NCBI GenBank assembly: GCA_040274725.1
Contig: JBEMAQ010000018.1
Location: 19,834 to 83,833 of the forward strand
Length of the DNA stretch: 64,000 nucleotides
From: Solibacillus sp040274725
Lineage (GTDB): Bacteria > Bacillota > Bacilli > Bacillales_A > Planococcaceae
Direction: 5' to 3'
Of the stretch, positions 7,851-15,353 are shown in pieces (position 1 is the first letter of the stretch; every line of letters starts with the position of its first letter). The position numbers and the translations under genes are program-made. The notes beneath the pieces were generated by a model. It was not told where the DNA came from and did not search any database. It saw nothing but the letters and a program-made list of their open reading frames with translations.

Positions 7851-8626
7851 GTGGAATAATGAAAAATAGTAGTATTGGACTTTTATTAGCATGGCAGTTT
7901 TTTTCGGTACTGCCAATTAAGCGTCAGTTGCCAATGACAAAGGTGACTGTGACGTGGATGTTTAGCCTACTTCCTGTCATTGGGCTATGTATGGGTGCGG
8001 TTTGTGCTGCCATTTATGAGGCATTACAGTGGGCGGATGTGACGCCGTTATTTACGGCAATTCTCCTCGTAATGGCGATGATTGCACTAACAGGTGGCCT
8101 ACATTTGGACGGCTGGGTAGATATGAGTGATGCATATTTCTCATATGGCGATAAGGAAAAGCGTGTAGCAATCCTCGACGACCCCCGCATCGGCGCATTT
8201 GGGGCAATGAGCCTTGTGTGTTTACTCCTTTTAAAAATTGGTGCATTGTACGAGGTGCTGATGCAGCAAGCAGAGCTACTCCCATTTTTACTTTGTATCC
8301 CGTTTTTATCGCGCATCGCGATTCAACTGTTTTTTAGCGCGACCCCCTTATCTAAGCAAACAGGGCTCGGTGCGTATTTTAAGTCGCATGTTGTGCGCAA
8401 TAAGTTGCTCACTCTGGTAGGCATTTATTGTGTAGCACTTGTTGGAATCGCGAGCTATTTCGCGCTGTGGAGCCTTGTTGTTTTACTAGTAGCAGTCGGT
8501 CTTGGTGTCTTCTTTTATAAACGCTGGGTGCTGCGTAATTTTGGCGGCATGAGCGGCGATTTAATGGGTGCGCTTTGTGAGGGAATGGAGGTCGTATTGT
8601 GGATCATCGTGTTGTTCTGTATTTGA
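7847..8626 (+). CDS. cobS: Adenosylcobinamide-GDP ribazoletransferase (cobalamin synthase)
   Basis: Membrane enzyme that joins adenosylcobinamide-GDP with alpha-ribazole or its phosphate. It is about 259 residues, very hydrophobic, with six to seven membrane segments. The acidic motif GGLHLDGWVDMSDAYFSYG followed by DDPRIGAFG is diagnostic. Possible starts are GTG 7841, ATG 7847 and ATG 7859; 7847 gives the classic ATGA overlap with the cobU stop and is used here, though 7859 is possible. Confidence 0.92.
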   Translation: MSGIMKNSSIGLLLAWQFFSVLPIKRQLPMTKVTVTWMFSLLPVIGLCMGAVCAAIYEALQWADVTPLFTAILLVMAMIALTGGLHLDGWVDMSDAYFSYGDKEKRVAILDDPRIGAFGAMSLVCLLLLKIGALYEVLMQQAELLPFLLCIPFLSRIAIQLFFSATPLSKQTGLGAYFKSHVVRNKLLTLVGIYCVALVGIASYFALWSLVVLLVAVGLGVFFYKRWVLRNFGGMSGDLMGALCEGMEVVLWIIVLFCI

Positions 8627-9192
8627 TTCGCCATGAAAAAACAGCGGCCAATGTTTCGCGGCGCTATATTGGCTGGACGGATGAGCCGATTGTGCACCAG
8701 CAGTTAGATGTTATATTGCCGATTCAGCCAAGCATTGTATACGGCAGTGATTTACTGCGCTGTCAGCAAACAGCGAGCTGCTACTTTCCGAAAATCAGGT
8801 ACAAGGCAGATGCGCGCTTACGTGAAAGTGATTTCGGCCAGTTCGAGATGAAAACGTACGAGGAATTAAAGGATAACCTACAGTACCGCGCATGGATTGA
8901 TTGCCCCGAAAATAACCCGCCACCAGACGGGGAAAGTTTTCAACAATTTGAGCAGCGCGTACATGCGGGTGTGATGAATAGTGTAAATCAGGCAGGTGAC
9001 TATACATTCGTTGTGCATGGTGGAGTGATTCGTCTGCTACTTGCCGCGTTTTTACAGCGTGATTTTCGCGATGTGACAGCCACACATCGCACACTGTACC
9101 GCATCGAATGGGATAGCTTTGCTGCGTTTAAGGAGGGAGAAAAATGCAAGTCATTATCGGCGGCGCCTTTAACGGTAAAGGACATTATGTAA
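8599..9192 (+). CDS. cobC: Histidine phosphatase, probable alpha-ribazole-phosphate phosphatase
   Basis: Phosphoglycerate-mutase-fold enzyme of 197 residues. The catalytic His motif is LIRHEKT (RHE in place of the usual RHG), followed by a partner Arg in SDLLRCQQTA. The second His is in VVHGGVIRLLLA. In a B12 operon this is expected to remove the 5'-phosphate from alpha-ribazole-phosphate or cobalamin-5'-phosphate. GTG start preceded by GGAATGGAGG inside the end of cobS, and its own tail overlaps the next gene by 49 bp. The last residues are therefore probably unconstrained. Confidence 0.87.
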   Translation: MDHRVVLYLIRHEKTAANVSRRYIGWTDEPIVHQQLDVILPIQPSIVYGSDLLRCQQTASCYFPKIRYKADARLRESDFGQFEMKTYEELKDNLQYRAWIDCPENNPPPDGESFQQFEQRVHAGVMNSVNQAGDYTFVVHGGVIRLLLAAFLQRDFRDVTATHRTLYRIEWDSFAAFKEGEKCKSLSAAPLTVKDIM

Positions 9193-9548
9193 GGACATTG
9201 CTCGCAAATAAAGAGGCGTATTATTTTGACGGTGAAATGCCAACGAAAGGTATGTCAAAGGATGCGTATATCGTCATCGGAAATTTCGATAAGCTGTTAG
9301 CACCGCTACAGGAGCTCGGTGAGGTAGCGGCGGCAAATGAAATTTTCACACAGCTTTGTCAGCTAGATGAAGAGGCACATGTTATTTGTATTTGTACAGA
9401 TATGAGTAGAGGGATTGTGCCACTTGATGCCAAGATGCGTTTTGTTCGCGATGCCTGTGGGCGCCTTTATCAGCTTTTATTTCAACAAAGCACGAAGGTT
9501 ACGCGTATTTGGTACGGGCTAGCTGAAACATTGAAGGAGGAACAATAA
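9144..9548 (+). CDS. Degenerate CobU paralogue
   Basis: A 134-residue protein that aligns with CobU of the same operon at both ends. GGAFNGKG at residues 6-13 matches GGVRSGKS but lacks the Ser/Thr of the P-loop. The later GIVPLDAKMRFVRDACGRL matches the CobU GIVP...RxxRDxxGxxxQ block. The guanylylation-site helix with its His is missing. It has its own strong ribosome binding site (AAGGAGGGAG), and its stop overlaps the next start by one base. It is maintained as an open gene, so a non-catalytic or altered role is plausible; I know of no assigned function. Confidence 0.65.
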   Translation: MQVIIGGAFNGKGHYVRTLLANKEAYYFDGEMPTKGMSKDAYIVIGNFDKLLAPLQELGEVAAANEIFTQLCQLDEEAHVICICTDMSRGIVPLDAKMRFVRDACGRLYQLLFQQSTKVTRIWYGLAETLKEEQ

Positions 9549-10039
9549 TGGATTCAAAAAAATTACGATTATTAATTTTAACCGCATTAGTTGCAGGATT
9601 ATGCGTCATTGGGAGCTTGATCAAGGTTCCAGGTTTTATTACAACAGCTGCACTCGATTCAGCACCTGCATTTTTAAGTGTGCTATTTTTACCACCGCTT
9701 TATTCAGGCTTTGCAGCGGGGCTTGGTCATATTGCGACAGGGCTTACGTCCGGTATGCCACTCGGCGCATTCCATGCCATTATTGCAGTGGAAATGTTTC
9801 TGTTAGTGATGATTTTCAATATGTTACATAGAAAAGGCTACAACGTATTAAAATGGGTATTTTTATTCATCGGGAACGGTGTTATTTCACCGCTGCCATT
9901 TTATTTCTTAGTGTCACCAGCCTTTTATATTGGTTCGGTGCCGTCCTTACTCATTGCAACGGCAATTAACATAGGCATTGTGATGGTTGTGATGCCAGTC
10001 CTGAAGCAAGTTGTGCAAAAACAAGGGTTACTGCGATGA
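9548..10039 (+). CDS. cblT: ECF-type transporter S component, probable alpha-ribazole transporter
   Basis: Small integral membrane protein of 163 residues with five to six hydrophobic segments, in the pattern of ECF substrate-capture (S) subunits. An Ala-rich first helix contains the LILTALVAGLCVIGSLIKVP block. The riboswitch, cobU-cobS-cobC, and a downstream PurM-like protein match the CblT/CblS arrangement reported in Listeria and Geobacillus, where CblT brings in alpha-ribazole. A cobalamin or cobinamide S component (CbrT-like) is the alternative. The shared ATPases and T subunit are not in this window. Confidence 0.68.
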   Translation: MDSKKLRLLILTALVAGLCVIGSLIKVPGFITTAALDSAPAFLSVLFLPPLYSGFAAGLGHIATGLTSGMPLGAFHAIIAVEMFLLVMIFNMLHRKGYNVLKWVFLFIGNGVISPLPFYFLVSPAFYIGSVPSLLIATAINIGIVMVVMPVLKQVVQKQGLLR

Positions 10040-10713
10040 GAAATGCAGTTGTAGTAGGTGATTACATTGTCACAATCGATAACTCAGGCTGTATTGGTGA
10101 AAAGCCGTTAGATGCGGTACAGACAACCAATGAAATTACGGCGTATTTTACTGCACGCACTGCCATTGTCGAGCAGTGGTGCGCAGGTGCAAGACCCGTG
10201 CAACTGCTACTTGCTAATTTTACGGGGGACGCGGCATGGGACGGCTATGTGCGCGGCATCACAAAAGTCTTTGCTGAAATTGGTGAAGTGCTACCACCAC
10301 TTACAGGCTCAACGGAATCGAATTTTGAAAGCGCACAGTCTGCTGTAGCTCTAACGATGATTGGTGAGCGTTTTTTTACACCGACGAAGGAAGCTTGTCG
10401 CTATTTCGTCATCGGCAAGCCACTCGTCGGTAAGCAGGTGCTAGAAAATCCGCAGCACGTGGCGAATTTAGGTGAGTTGTATGCACTTCTGAAAGAACAG
10501 GTCATTCAAGCGGTTTGGCCCACTGGCTCCAAGGGAATCGGCGCAGAGATTACACGTTTTTTAGGAGCGCATTATACGTGCGACATCGATTTACAGCACA
10601 CAGCAGGGCCGACAACCGCGGTGCTTGTCGCAGTAAAGGATTCGCATGTGGCAAAGCTGAGGGGAATTATAACAGCGCCCATTACGGAAATAGGCGAAAA
10701 GCCGAAGCAATGA
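10036..10713 (+). CDS. cblS: PurM-like protein, probable alpha-ribazole kinase
   Basis: A 225-residue cytoplasmic protein. The N-terminal block TIDNSGCIGEKPLDAVQT and the later LTGSTESNFESAQSAVALTMIG are the metal/ATP-binding elements of the AIR synthase (PurM/SelD/HypE) ATP-grasp-like fold. Overlaps the transporter stop by four bases (ATGA). Linkage to an S component inside a B12-riboswitch operon points to CblS, which phosphorylates imported alpha-ribazole so CobS can use it. I recall CblS being placed in the PurM-like superfamily. It is shorter than PurM and lacks a full C-terminal domain. Confidence 0.66.
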   Translation: MRNAVVVGDYIVTIDNSGCIGEKPLDAVQTTNEITAYFTARTAIVEQWCAGARPVQLLLANFTGDAAWDGYVRGITKVFAEIGEVLPPLTGSTESNFESAQSAVALTMIGERFFTPTKEACRYFVIGKPLVGKQVLENPQHVANLGELYALLKEQVIQAVWPTGSKGIGAEITRFLGAHYTCDIDLQHTAGPTTAVLVAVKDSHVAKLRGIITAPITEIGEKPKQ

Positions 10714-10745
10714 CGAGATTAATCTCGCATAGCTTCGGCTTTTTT
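10697..10745. terminator. Bidirectional terminator ending the B12 salvage operon
   Basis: Outer stem AAAAGCCGAAGC / GCTTCGGCTTTT encloses an inner palindrome CGAGATTAATCTCG. T runs on both strands serve the convergent genes; the minus-strand gene's stop lies inside. Confidence 0.85.
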
Positions 10746-12185
10746 ACCTATGATAACTCGGAAATCATTCGACTGTTTTAGTAAAGGTTTTGTTTTCAAA
10801 TAGTCCATCATTAATTTGGGAATATCGATTCGCACCTCACAAACAGCCAGCTTTTTCATCATTGTAAAACCGTGTGAGCCCGTTGCGCGGTAGCTTGAAA
10901 TTGCGACCTCAAACACATCATTTGCACGGATAGCCTGCCCATTATAGTGGAGTTTTGTCACCCGCTGTCCAACCGGCTGAGCAATGGCAAACTCGTAATC
11001 AATCCCGCTCCAGACATCATAAATGTAAGGGTGTGGCTCTGGGTAATAAACAGCTGAGCTAAAATCAATCTCACCGGCCGTATTTAGCGCAAATACAGCA
11101 GCGCATAATTCGAGTGCCTCCTTTACCTCAGCCCCTGTTAGCTGAATGACTTGCAAATAATTTTTACGCGGAAAATTATGTAACACATCATAATGGGTGA
11201 TGCGCCCGGAAAAACCACCGCTCCTATGATAAGGGAGCTCCACAACAGATAGCTGCGCATTTGTAGCTGCCATTTGCATTTGGTGAATGAGCGCAGTAAA
11301 CGGATGACTTTGCAGACGTGGTGCTAAAAAGTGCTCATATGTATAGTTGTCTAGAAGCGTCGTAACATTTGTGTTTGCCCAAGCAGTAAACGCGGGAAAA
11401 TCCTTTTTGGGCAATGTTTCATCTACGCGCCTCAGCTGTGCCTGATGATGAAACACGCCATTTTCATACGTCACGTCTATTTTCGCGTAGCACTGCGCAT
11501 TCGCTCCGGGTTGTGCGATTGTCGTATTGTCAACCGTTAAGGCAAGCTCCAGATGCTGATGCCCTGTAAGAAGCACATCAACCCCTTCGATTTCCTTTAG
11601 CATTTTGTAGCCTTGATTTTCGCCATCCTCTACACAAAATGGCAGGCCGCTCTTTGGGTCGCGCTCAAAGCCACCATGATAGCATAAAATAACGAAATCT
11701 GGCTGCTCATGGGCACGAACAAATTGCACGGTCTCATTTGCCGCAGTAAAGGCGTCGGTAAATGGAATGTTTGCTGTGCTATACCATTCATCCCATTGCG
11801 GGACAAAATGCGTGACAACACCGATGATGGCGATGTGTAAGCCGTTTACTTCTTTCATAATATAAGGCTGTGCAAAATCCCCAACATTACACGCTAGCCA
11901 CGGGAAATGACAGGCACTGCGCATCGCGGCGATGTCCTCCGTTGAATAATTAAATTCGTGATTGCCAAAAATCGCTGCATCATAGCTGAGTTCGTTTGCC
12001 ATACTAATCAGTGGGTGCGGCTGTTTATTCACTTCCTCACAGTAATAGCTAAGATGGCTTCCTTGTAGCAAATCCCCCAGGTCGAGTAAAATATCGGGCT
12101 GCTCCGCTGCAATTTGCTGAGCAAGCTGGCTAAAGCGTTCAGCATGCCCGTGCACATCACTCGTTGCAATAATTGTAAATTTCAT
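10719..12185 (-). CDS. Metallophosphoesterase, 5'-nucleotidase/2',3'-cyclic phosphodiesterase family (YunD-like)
   Basis: 488 residues. The N-terminal calcineurin-like domain carries the dimetal motifs DVHGH (near residue 10), LDLGDLLQG, GNHEFNY and LLTGHQHLEL. The C-terminal 5'-nucleotidase substrate domain begins after about residue 290. Unlike secreted UshA enzymes it has no signal peptide, so it is cytoplasmic, as for B. subtilis YunD. Monocistronic, with TAAGGAGTTAGT in front of the ATG. The substrate is likely a nucleotide or related phosphate ester; the exact one is not deducible. Confidence 0.88.
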   Translation of the reverse strand: MKFTIIATSDVHGHAERFSQLAQQIAAEQPDILLDLGDLLQGSHLSYYCEEVNKQPHPLISMANELSYDAAIFGNHEFNYSTEDIAAMRSACHFPWLACNVGDFAQPYIMKEVNGLHIAIIGVVTHFVPQWDEWYSTANIPFTDAFTAANETVQFVRAHEQPDFVILCYHGGFERDPKSGLPFCVEDGENQGYKMLKEIEGVDVLLTGHQHLELALTVDNTTIAQPGANAQCYAKIDVTYENGVFHHQAQLRRVDETLPKKDFPAFTAWANTNVTTLLDNYTYEHFLAPRLQSHPFTALIHQMQMAATNAQLSVVELPYHRSGGFSGRITHYDVLHNFPRKNYLQVIQLTGAEVKEALELCAAVFALNTAGEIDFSSAVYYPEPHPYIYDVWSGIDYEFAIAQPVGQRVTKLHYNGQAIRANDVFEVAISSYRATGSHGFTMMKKLAVCEVRIDIPKLMMDYLKTKPLLKQSNDFRVIIGKKAEAMRD

Positions 12186-12302
12186 ACTAACTCCTTAAAA
12201 TTTTGTTTAATTAACTATAACAAAAGAGCTGGGACTTGCAACAGACAGTACGTTATGATGTAATAAAATAGAAAATCAATCTACTTATAAGGAGTGCTGA
12301 AA

Positions 12303-12623
12303 ATGTATACAGTTACAAACCGTATTAAAGTGAAAAAAGGGATGGCCAAAATGATGGCACCAAGTTTCGTAAAGCCAGGTCCATTACAACAATTTGAAGG
12401 TTTCATGAAAGTAGAAGTGCTTGTTTCAGAGCAATTTGAAGATCATGATGAAATGAGCGTAGTGATGTACTGGGAAACACTTGAAGGCTTTGAGGCGTGG
12501 CGTGCAAGCGATGCGTTTAAAGAGTCACACAAGCGTCCAGAAGGCGGCGAGCCAAACCCAAATTCACCAATGCTTGGTTCACAAATTATTATTGCAGAAC
12601 TTGCAGGCTCTATTTCAAAATAA
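12303..12623 (+). CDS. IsdG/HmoA-type heme-degrading monooxygenase
   Basis: A small ABM-fold dimeric oxygenase of 106 residues that opens heme to release iron. The three residues known to matter in IsdG are all present at matching spacing: Asn6 (VTNRI), Trp66 (EAWRAS) and His76 (KESHKR). The ATG at 12303 follows ATAAGGAGTGCTGAA; an upstream in-frame GTG overlaps that site and is rejected. No heme transport genes adjoin and I saw no clear Fur box, so iron control is unproven. Confidence 0.87.
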   Translation: MYTVTNRIKVKKGMAKMMAPSFVKPGPLQQFEGFMKVEVLVSEQFEDHDEMSVVMYWETLEGFEAWRASDAFKESHKRPEGGEPNPNSPMLGSQIIIAELAGSISK

Positions 12624-12624
12624 C

Positions 12625-12658
12625 AAAAAGCGTGAGCGAATTCGCTCACGCTTTTTTT
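12625..12658. terminator. Strong terminator after the heme monooxygenase
   Basis: AAAAAGCGTGAGCGAA / TTCGCTCACGCTTTTT is a 16-bp perfect palindromic stem with T runs on both strands. Confidence 0.9.
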
Positions 12659-12816
12659 AATGAATAATGATCGCGATAATAAAAATAAGCTTTGTCGATT
12701 TCTGTTTTAAGCATACGATTAAACGTGCCATTAGAGTTCAATCTTGGTGCGATAATCTTTACGAAACGTGACTGATCTGTAAAGAATTGTTTAGTGTTTT
12801 TATGGAAACTGAATAT
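12646..12816 (-). pseudogene. Possible remnant of a protein gene (start-less reading frame)
   Basis: On the minus strand an open frame of at least 56 codons ends at 12646 with a TGA inside the terminator. The translation has a protein-like mix of residues (for example RFVKIIAPRLNSNGTFNR and KTEIDKAYFYYRDHY). No ATG, GTG or TTG with a ribosome binding site lies at its upstream end, and an in-frame stop lies upstream. I do not recognise the family. Chance is a real alternative. Confidence 0.25.
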
Positions 12817-12932
12817 TCTTTTAATGTTTTTATGTGGTTATATATAAATTTAATCTTTTCAAGTATAATAAAATGATATGCAATGAATAGTGAGAATAAT
12901 GAGTTTTTTTTGAAGTGAGGAGCGATATTTGT

Positions 12933-13619
12933 ATGATATTAGAAAATTATTTTTATAATGGTCAGTTTTATAAATGTTTTAGCGAGGCGACAAAGCAAGA
13001 TGATGAAGTAGCCAAAAAATTTTTAGGGTTATTTGAGAACTATCAATATGACAAATTGCCACGCTATACGAAGACAGATGATGAACAATCTGTAGAACGC
13101 GCAGATGAAAGCTATGCGGAGCTAGATGAATTGCAGAGAATTCGTGCGATTCGGGATGAAGTGGCATTTGGTGAAGCGATTAAGCAACTAGAGAGTGACG
13201 CTAAGTTGGCAGATGATGAGCGCAAGGCGGCTTCGTTTTTCATTCAAGGACATTTATTTTTACTTGCCCATCATTATGACGAAAGTATACATTGCTTTTT
13301 ACAGGCCGTAAAATATAATCCAAATAAAGCGCTTTATCACGGCTTTGCGGCACAAACGATGCACCGCTTCAATTGGTCGCCGTTTGAGGTAATGGCGTAT
13401 TTAGAGCAGGCGATTGATTTAGATCCACACAACGCACGCTGGTTATGGAATAAGGGGCTTGTATTAACACAGCTCTACAAAGATTTGCAGCAGGAGCCGT
13501 TTTTAGAGCAGGCACTCATCACGTTAGAGGAAGCACTTGCAGCTTGTCGTGAGGAACAAAAGTCGGTGCGTAGTGCGATTGATAATACATTAGAAAATAT
13601 GCGCGAATACGTGTTTTAA
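12933..13619 (+). CDS. Tetratricopeptide-like repeat protein
   Basis: Soluble protein of 228 residues, all helical and rich in Glu. The central part from about residue 100 (DERKAASFFIQGHLFLLAHHY, then YNPNKALYHGFAAQTM and LDPHNARWLWNKGLVL) shows the 34-residue spacing and small/large residue pattern of TPR units. Such proteins act as protein-binding scaffolds; no partner is evident. The ATG at 12933 follows GTGAGGAG and is preferred to an in-frame GTG inside that site. Monocistronic, followed by a long hairpin. Confidence 0.6.
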   Translation: MILENYFYNGQFYKCFSEATKQDDEVAKKFLGLFENYQYDKLPRYTKTDDEQSVERADESYAELDELQRIRAIRDEVAFGEAIKQLESDAKLADDERKAASFFIQGHLFLLAHHYDESIHCFLQAVKYNPNKALYHGFAAQTMHRFNWSPFEVMAYLEQAIDLDPHNARWLWNKGLVLTQLYKDLQQEPFLEQALITLEEALAACREEQKSVRSAIDNTLENMREYVF

Positions 13620-13643
13620 GAAGAAATACGTATTTGCATAATG

Positions 13644-13685
13644 AAAAGTCGATGCATACTAGTTTTTTAGTATGCATCGACTTTT
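13644..13685 (+). terminator. 18-bp perfect hairpin after the TPR-like gene
   Basis: AAAAGTCGATGCATACTA pairs perfectly with 13668-13685, with a loop of GTTTTTT. The T run is within the stem end rather than after it, so termination is likely but unusual in form. Confidence 0.65.
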
Positions 13686-13996
13686 GAGTTATTAGAAAGC
13701 TATCAAATGAGTAACAATGAATTTTATCGATTTACTAGTTTTTTTAAAGTCGTCATCTAGCTCCACCTATTTTATGCTGTTTGTGATTGCGATTTTTTTA
13801 TAAATGACACAGCAATCTTTTACCCGTATAAGACAGCAATAATCCGTTTCGGCTAATATTTAACAGAAGGATTTTGGCTGTTGAAGTTTACCCTTGATTC
13901 AGTGAAAGTGAACACTTTTTACGCGTATAGTCGTGCTTAAATGTCAAAACAATGTTACGATAGAGGCGAGGAATTTGAGTTAAAGGAAGTGGCAGT
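13686..13996. other. Gene-free interval
   Basis: 311 bp without a supported gene. It must contain the promoter of the 13997 operon, but I could not place a convincing -35/-10 pair. Confidence 0.5.
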
Positions 13997-14560
13997 TTGT
14001 CTAATACAATTGAGCAAAAAGACATTACGCAAGCGATTGAACAGCAGTTATTTCAACTCGTTCAAAAGGTTGATGTGAAGCAATTTGAAGAGACATTAAA
14101 GTCGACAATTAATCAAAAGCGTGAATCGGCATCTTCTAAAGAGGATTATTACGACCGACTGATGTTAAACATCACGTATTACGTAGAAAATAAAGCGGCT
14201 TGGCACAAGCTTTTTGAGCAAACGTATGGGCAGGGGATTGTGCCGAAAATGGCGCAAATTGAAGCCGAGCTCATGGCACATCAAATGCGTATTCGTCAAG
14301 AAGTAGCGGAGAAAATGGACCGCTACACGGAGGCGTTTCATAAGCAATACGCGGCGCTTAGTGTGACCGAGGAAGATATTGTTTATGATTATGCGTATGC
14401 ATCAGTGGAACACGCACTGCGCATCGATTTTTTAACGGTCGTAACGGCGAAGCAGGTAACACTGCTCACACAGGGCGATCATGTGGAAACGATGAAAATG
14501 ATCGACGGCTATATTGCCTATTATACCGATCAACTCGTGAATCAAATGGAGTTAATGTAA
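13997..14560 (+). CDS. Hypothetical helical protein upstream of the esterase homologue
   Basis: 187 residues, not recognised. It is soluble, helical and charged, with a coiled-coil-like stretch at about residues 85-120 (IEAELMAHQMRIRQEVAEKM). No membrane segment or signal peptide is seen. TTG start with TAAAGGAAG about nine bases upstream. It ends 14 bp before the esterase homologue, with no terminator between, so the two are probably cotranscribed and may function together. Confidence 0.6.
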   Translation: MSNTIEQKDITQAIEQQLFQLVQKVDVKQFEETLKSTINQKRESASSKEDYYDRLMLNITYYVENKAAWHKLFEQTYGQGIVPKMAQIEAELMAHQMRIRQEVAEKMDRYTEAFHKQYAALSVTEEDIVYDYAYASVEHALRIDFLTVVTAKQVTLLTQGDHVETMKMIDGYIAYYTDQLVNQMELM

Positions 14561-14574
14561 AAGGAGAAAAAACA

Positions 14575-15225
14575 ATGAAATCACCATACACATATTATTA
14601 TAGTGCACCGGCTGTAACAAATACGAAGCAGCCAGCGATCTTTTTATTACACGGTTTAGGAAGTAATGAAAAGGATTTAGTACAGTTAGTCGATAGTTTT
14701 AAATCGAGCTGCCATATTTTTGGCTTACAAGGACCAATCGAGCATAAGCCAGGCTATGCGTTCTACACATTTAACGAAGAAGAAGGCAAGCCAGAGCGTA
14801 CGGTATTTGATAAAGTCATCCAATTCACGGAGGCATTTATTGTAGAGGCAATTGAGGAATACAACTTAGATCCGAAGCAAATTTACATCGTTGGCTTCAA
14901 CCAAGGTGCTGTCGTGGCTCAGTCACTTGCGATGGTAATGGGTGAGGCAATTCGTGGTACTGCCGGACTGAGCGGCTTTATTCCAGAGTTTGTTGCGTTA
15001 GAGTATAGCAAAAAAGCAATGGATCACTCGAAAATTTTCATCTCACACGGCACATATGACTATGTGTACCCGTACAAATGGGCAGAGCAAAGTGTAGCAT
15101 TCTTTAATGATTACGGCACGAATGTCACGTTCAAATCGTATGAGGACGGACACGGTGTGACGCCACAAAACTTGCAAGATTTAATCGCGTTTTTAGCGGA
15201 AGATTTACCGACAAACGTAAACTAA
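14575..15225 (+). CDS. Alpha/beta-hydrolase, carboxylesterase/phospholipase family, with Asn in place of the nucleophile Ser
   Basis: 216 residues with the fold of the lysophospholipase/carboxylesterase family. The oxyanion-loop motif is LLHGLGSNEKDL (residues 24-35). The nucleophile elbow, usually GFSQGA, reads GFNQGA, so Asn109 replaces the catalytic Ser. The other two triad members are kept: Asp162 in SHGTYDYVYP and His193 in EDGHGV. It is therefore either a pseudoenzyme, a binding protein, or works by another mechanism. ATG with AAAAGGAGAAAA upstream. Second gene of a two-gene unit with the unknown 13997 gene. Confidence 0.82.
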   Translation: MKSPYTYYYSAPAVTNTKQPAIFLLHGLGSNEKDLVQLVDSFKSSCHIFGLQGPIEHKPGYAFYTFNEEEGKPERTVFDKVIQFTEAFIVEAIEEYNLDPKQIYIVGFNQGAVVAQSLAMVMGEAIRGTAGLSGFIPEFVALEYSKKAMDHSKIFISHGTYDYVYPYKWAEQSVAFFNDYGTNVTFKSYEDGHGVTPQNLQDLIAFLAEDLPTNVN

Positions 15226-15230
15226 TAACA

Positions 15231-15277
15231 AGAAGCGCCATTCGCAATTTCAAGCTGCGAATGGTGCTTCTTTTTTA
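15231..15277 (+). terminator. Terminator of the two-gene esterase unit
   Basis: A 16-bp stem (AGAAGCGCCATTCGCA with 15256-15271, one G-U pair) followed by a T run. Confidence 0.88.
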
Positions 15278-15353
15278 GTAATTTCTTTAGTTATGTGTGC
15301 CAACTCCTTGAAATCGCATAGATAGGTCCCTTTAAGCCGTTCGAGCGCTTTTC

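Noticed and set aside
7900..12100. Search for defence-like gene clusters in the accessory blocks
   Set aside because: No nuclease, helicase, toxin, reverse transcriptase or repeat array was seen; genes here are metabolic.
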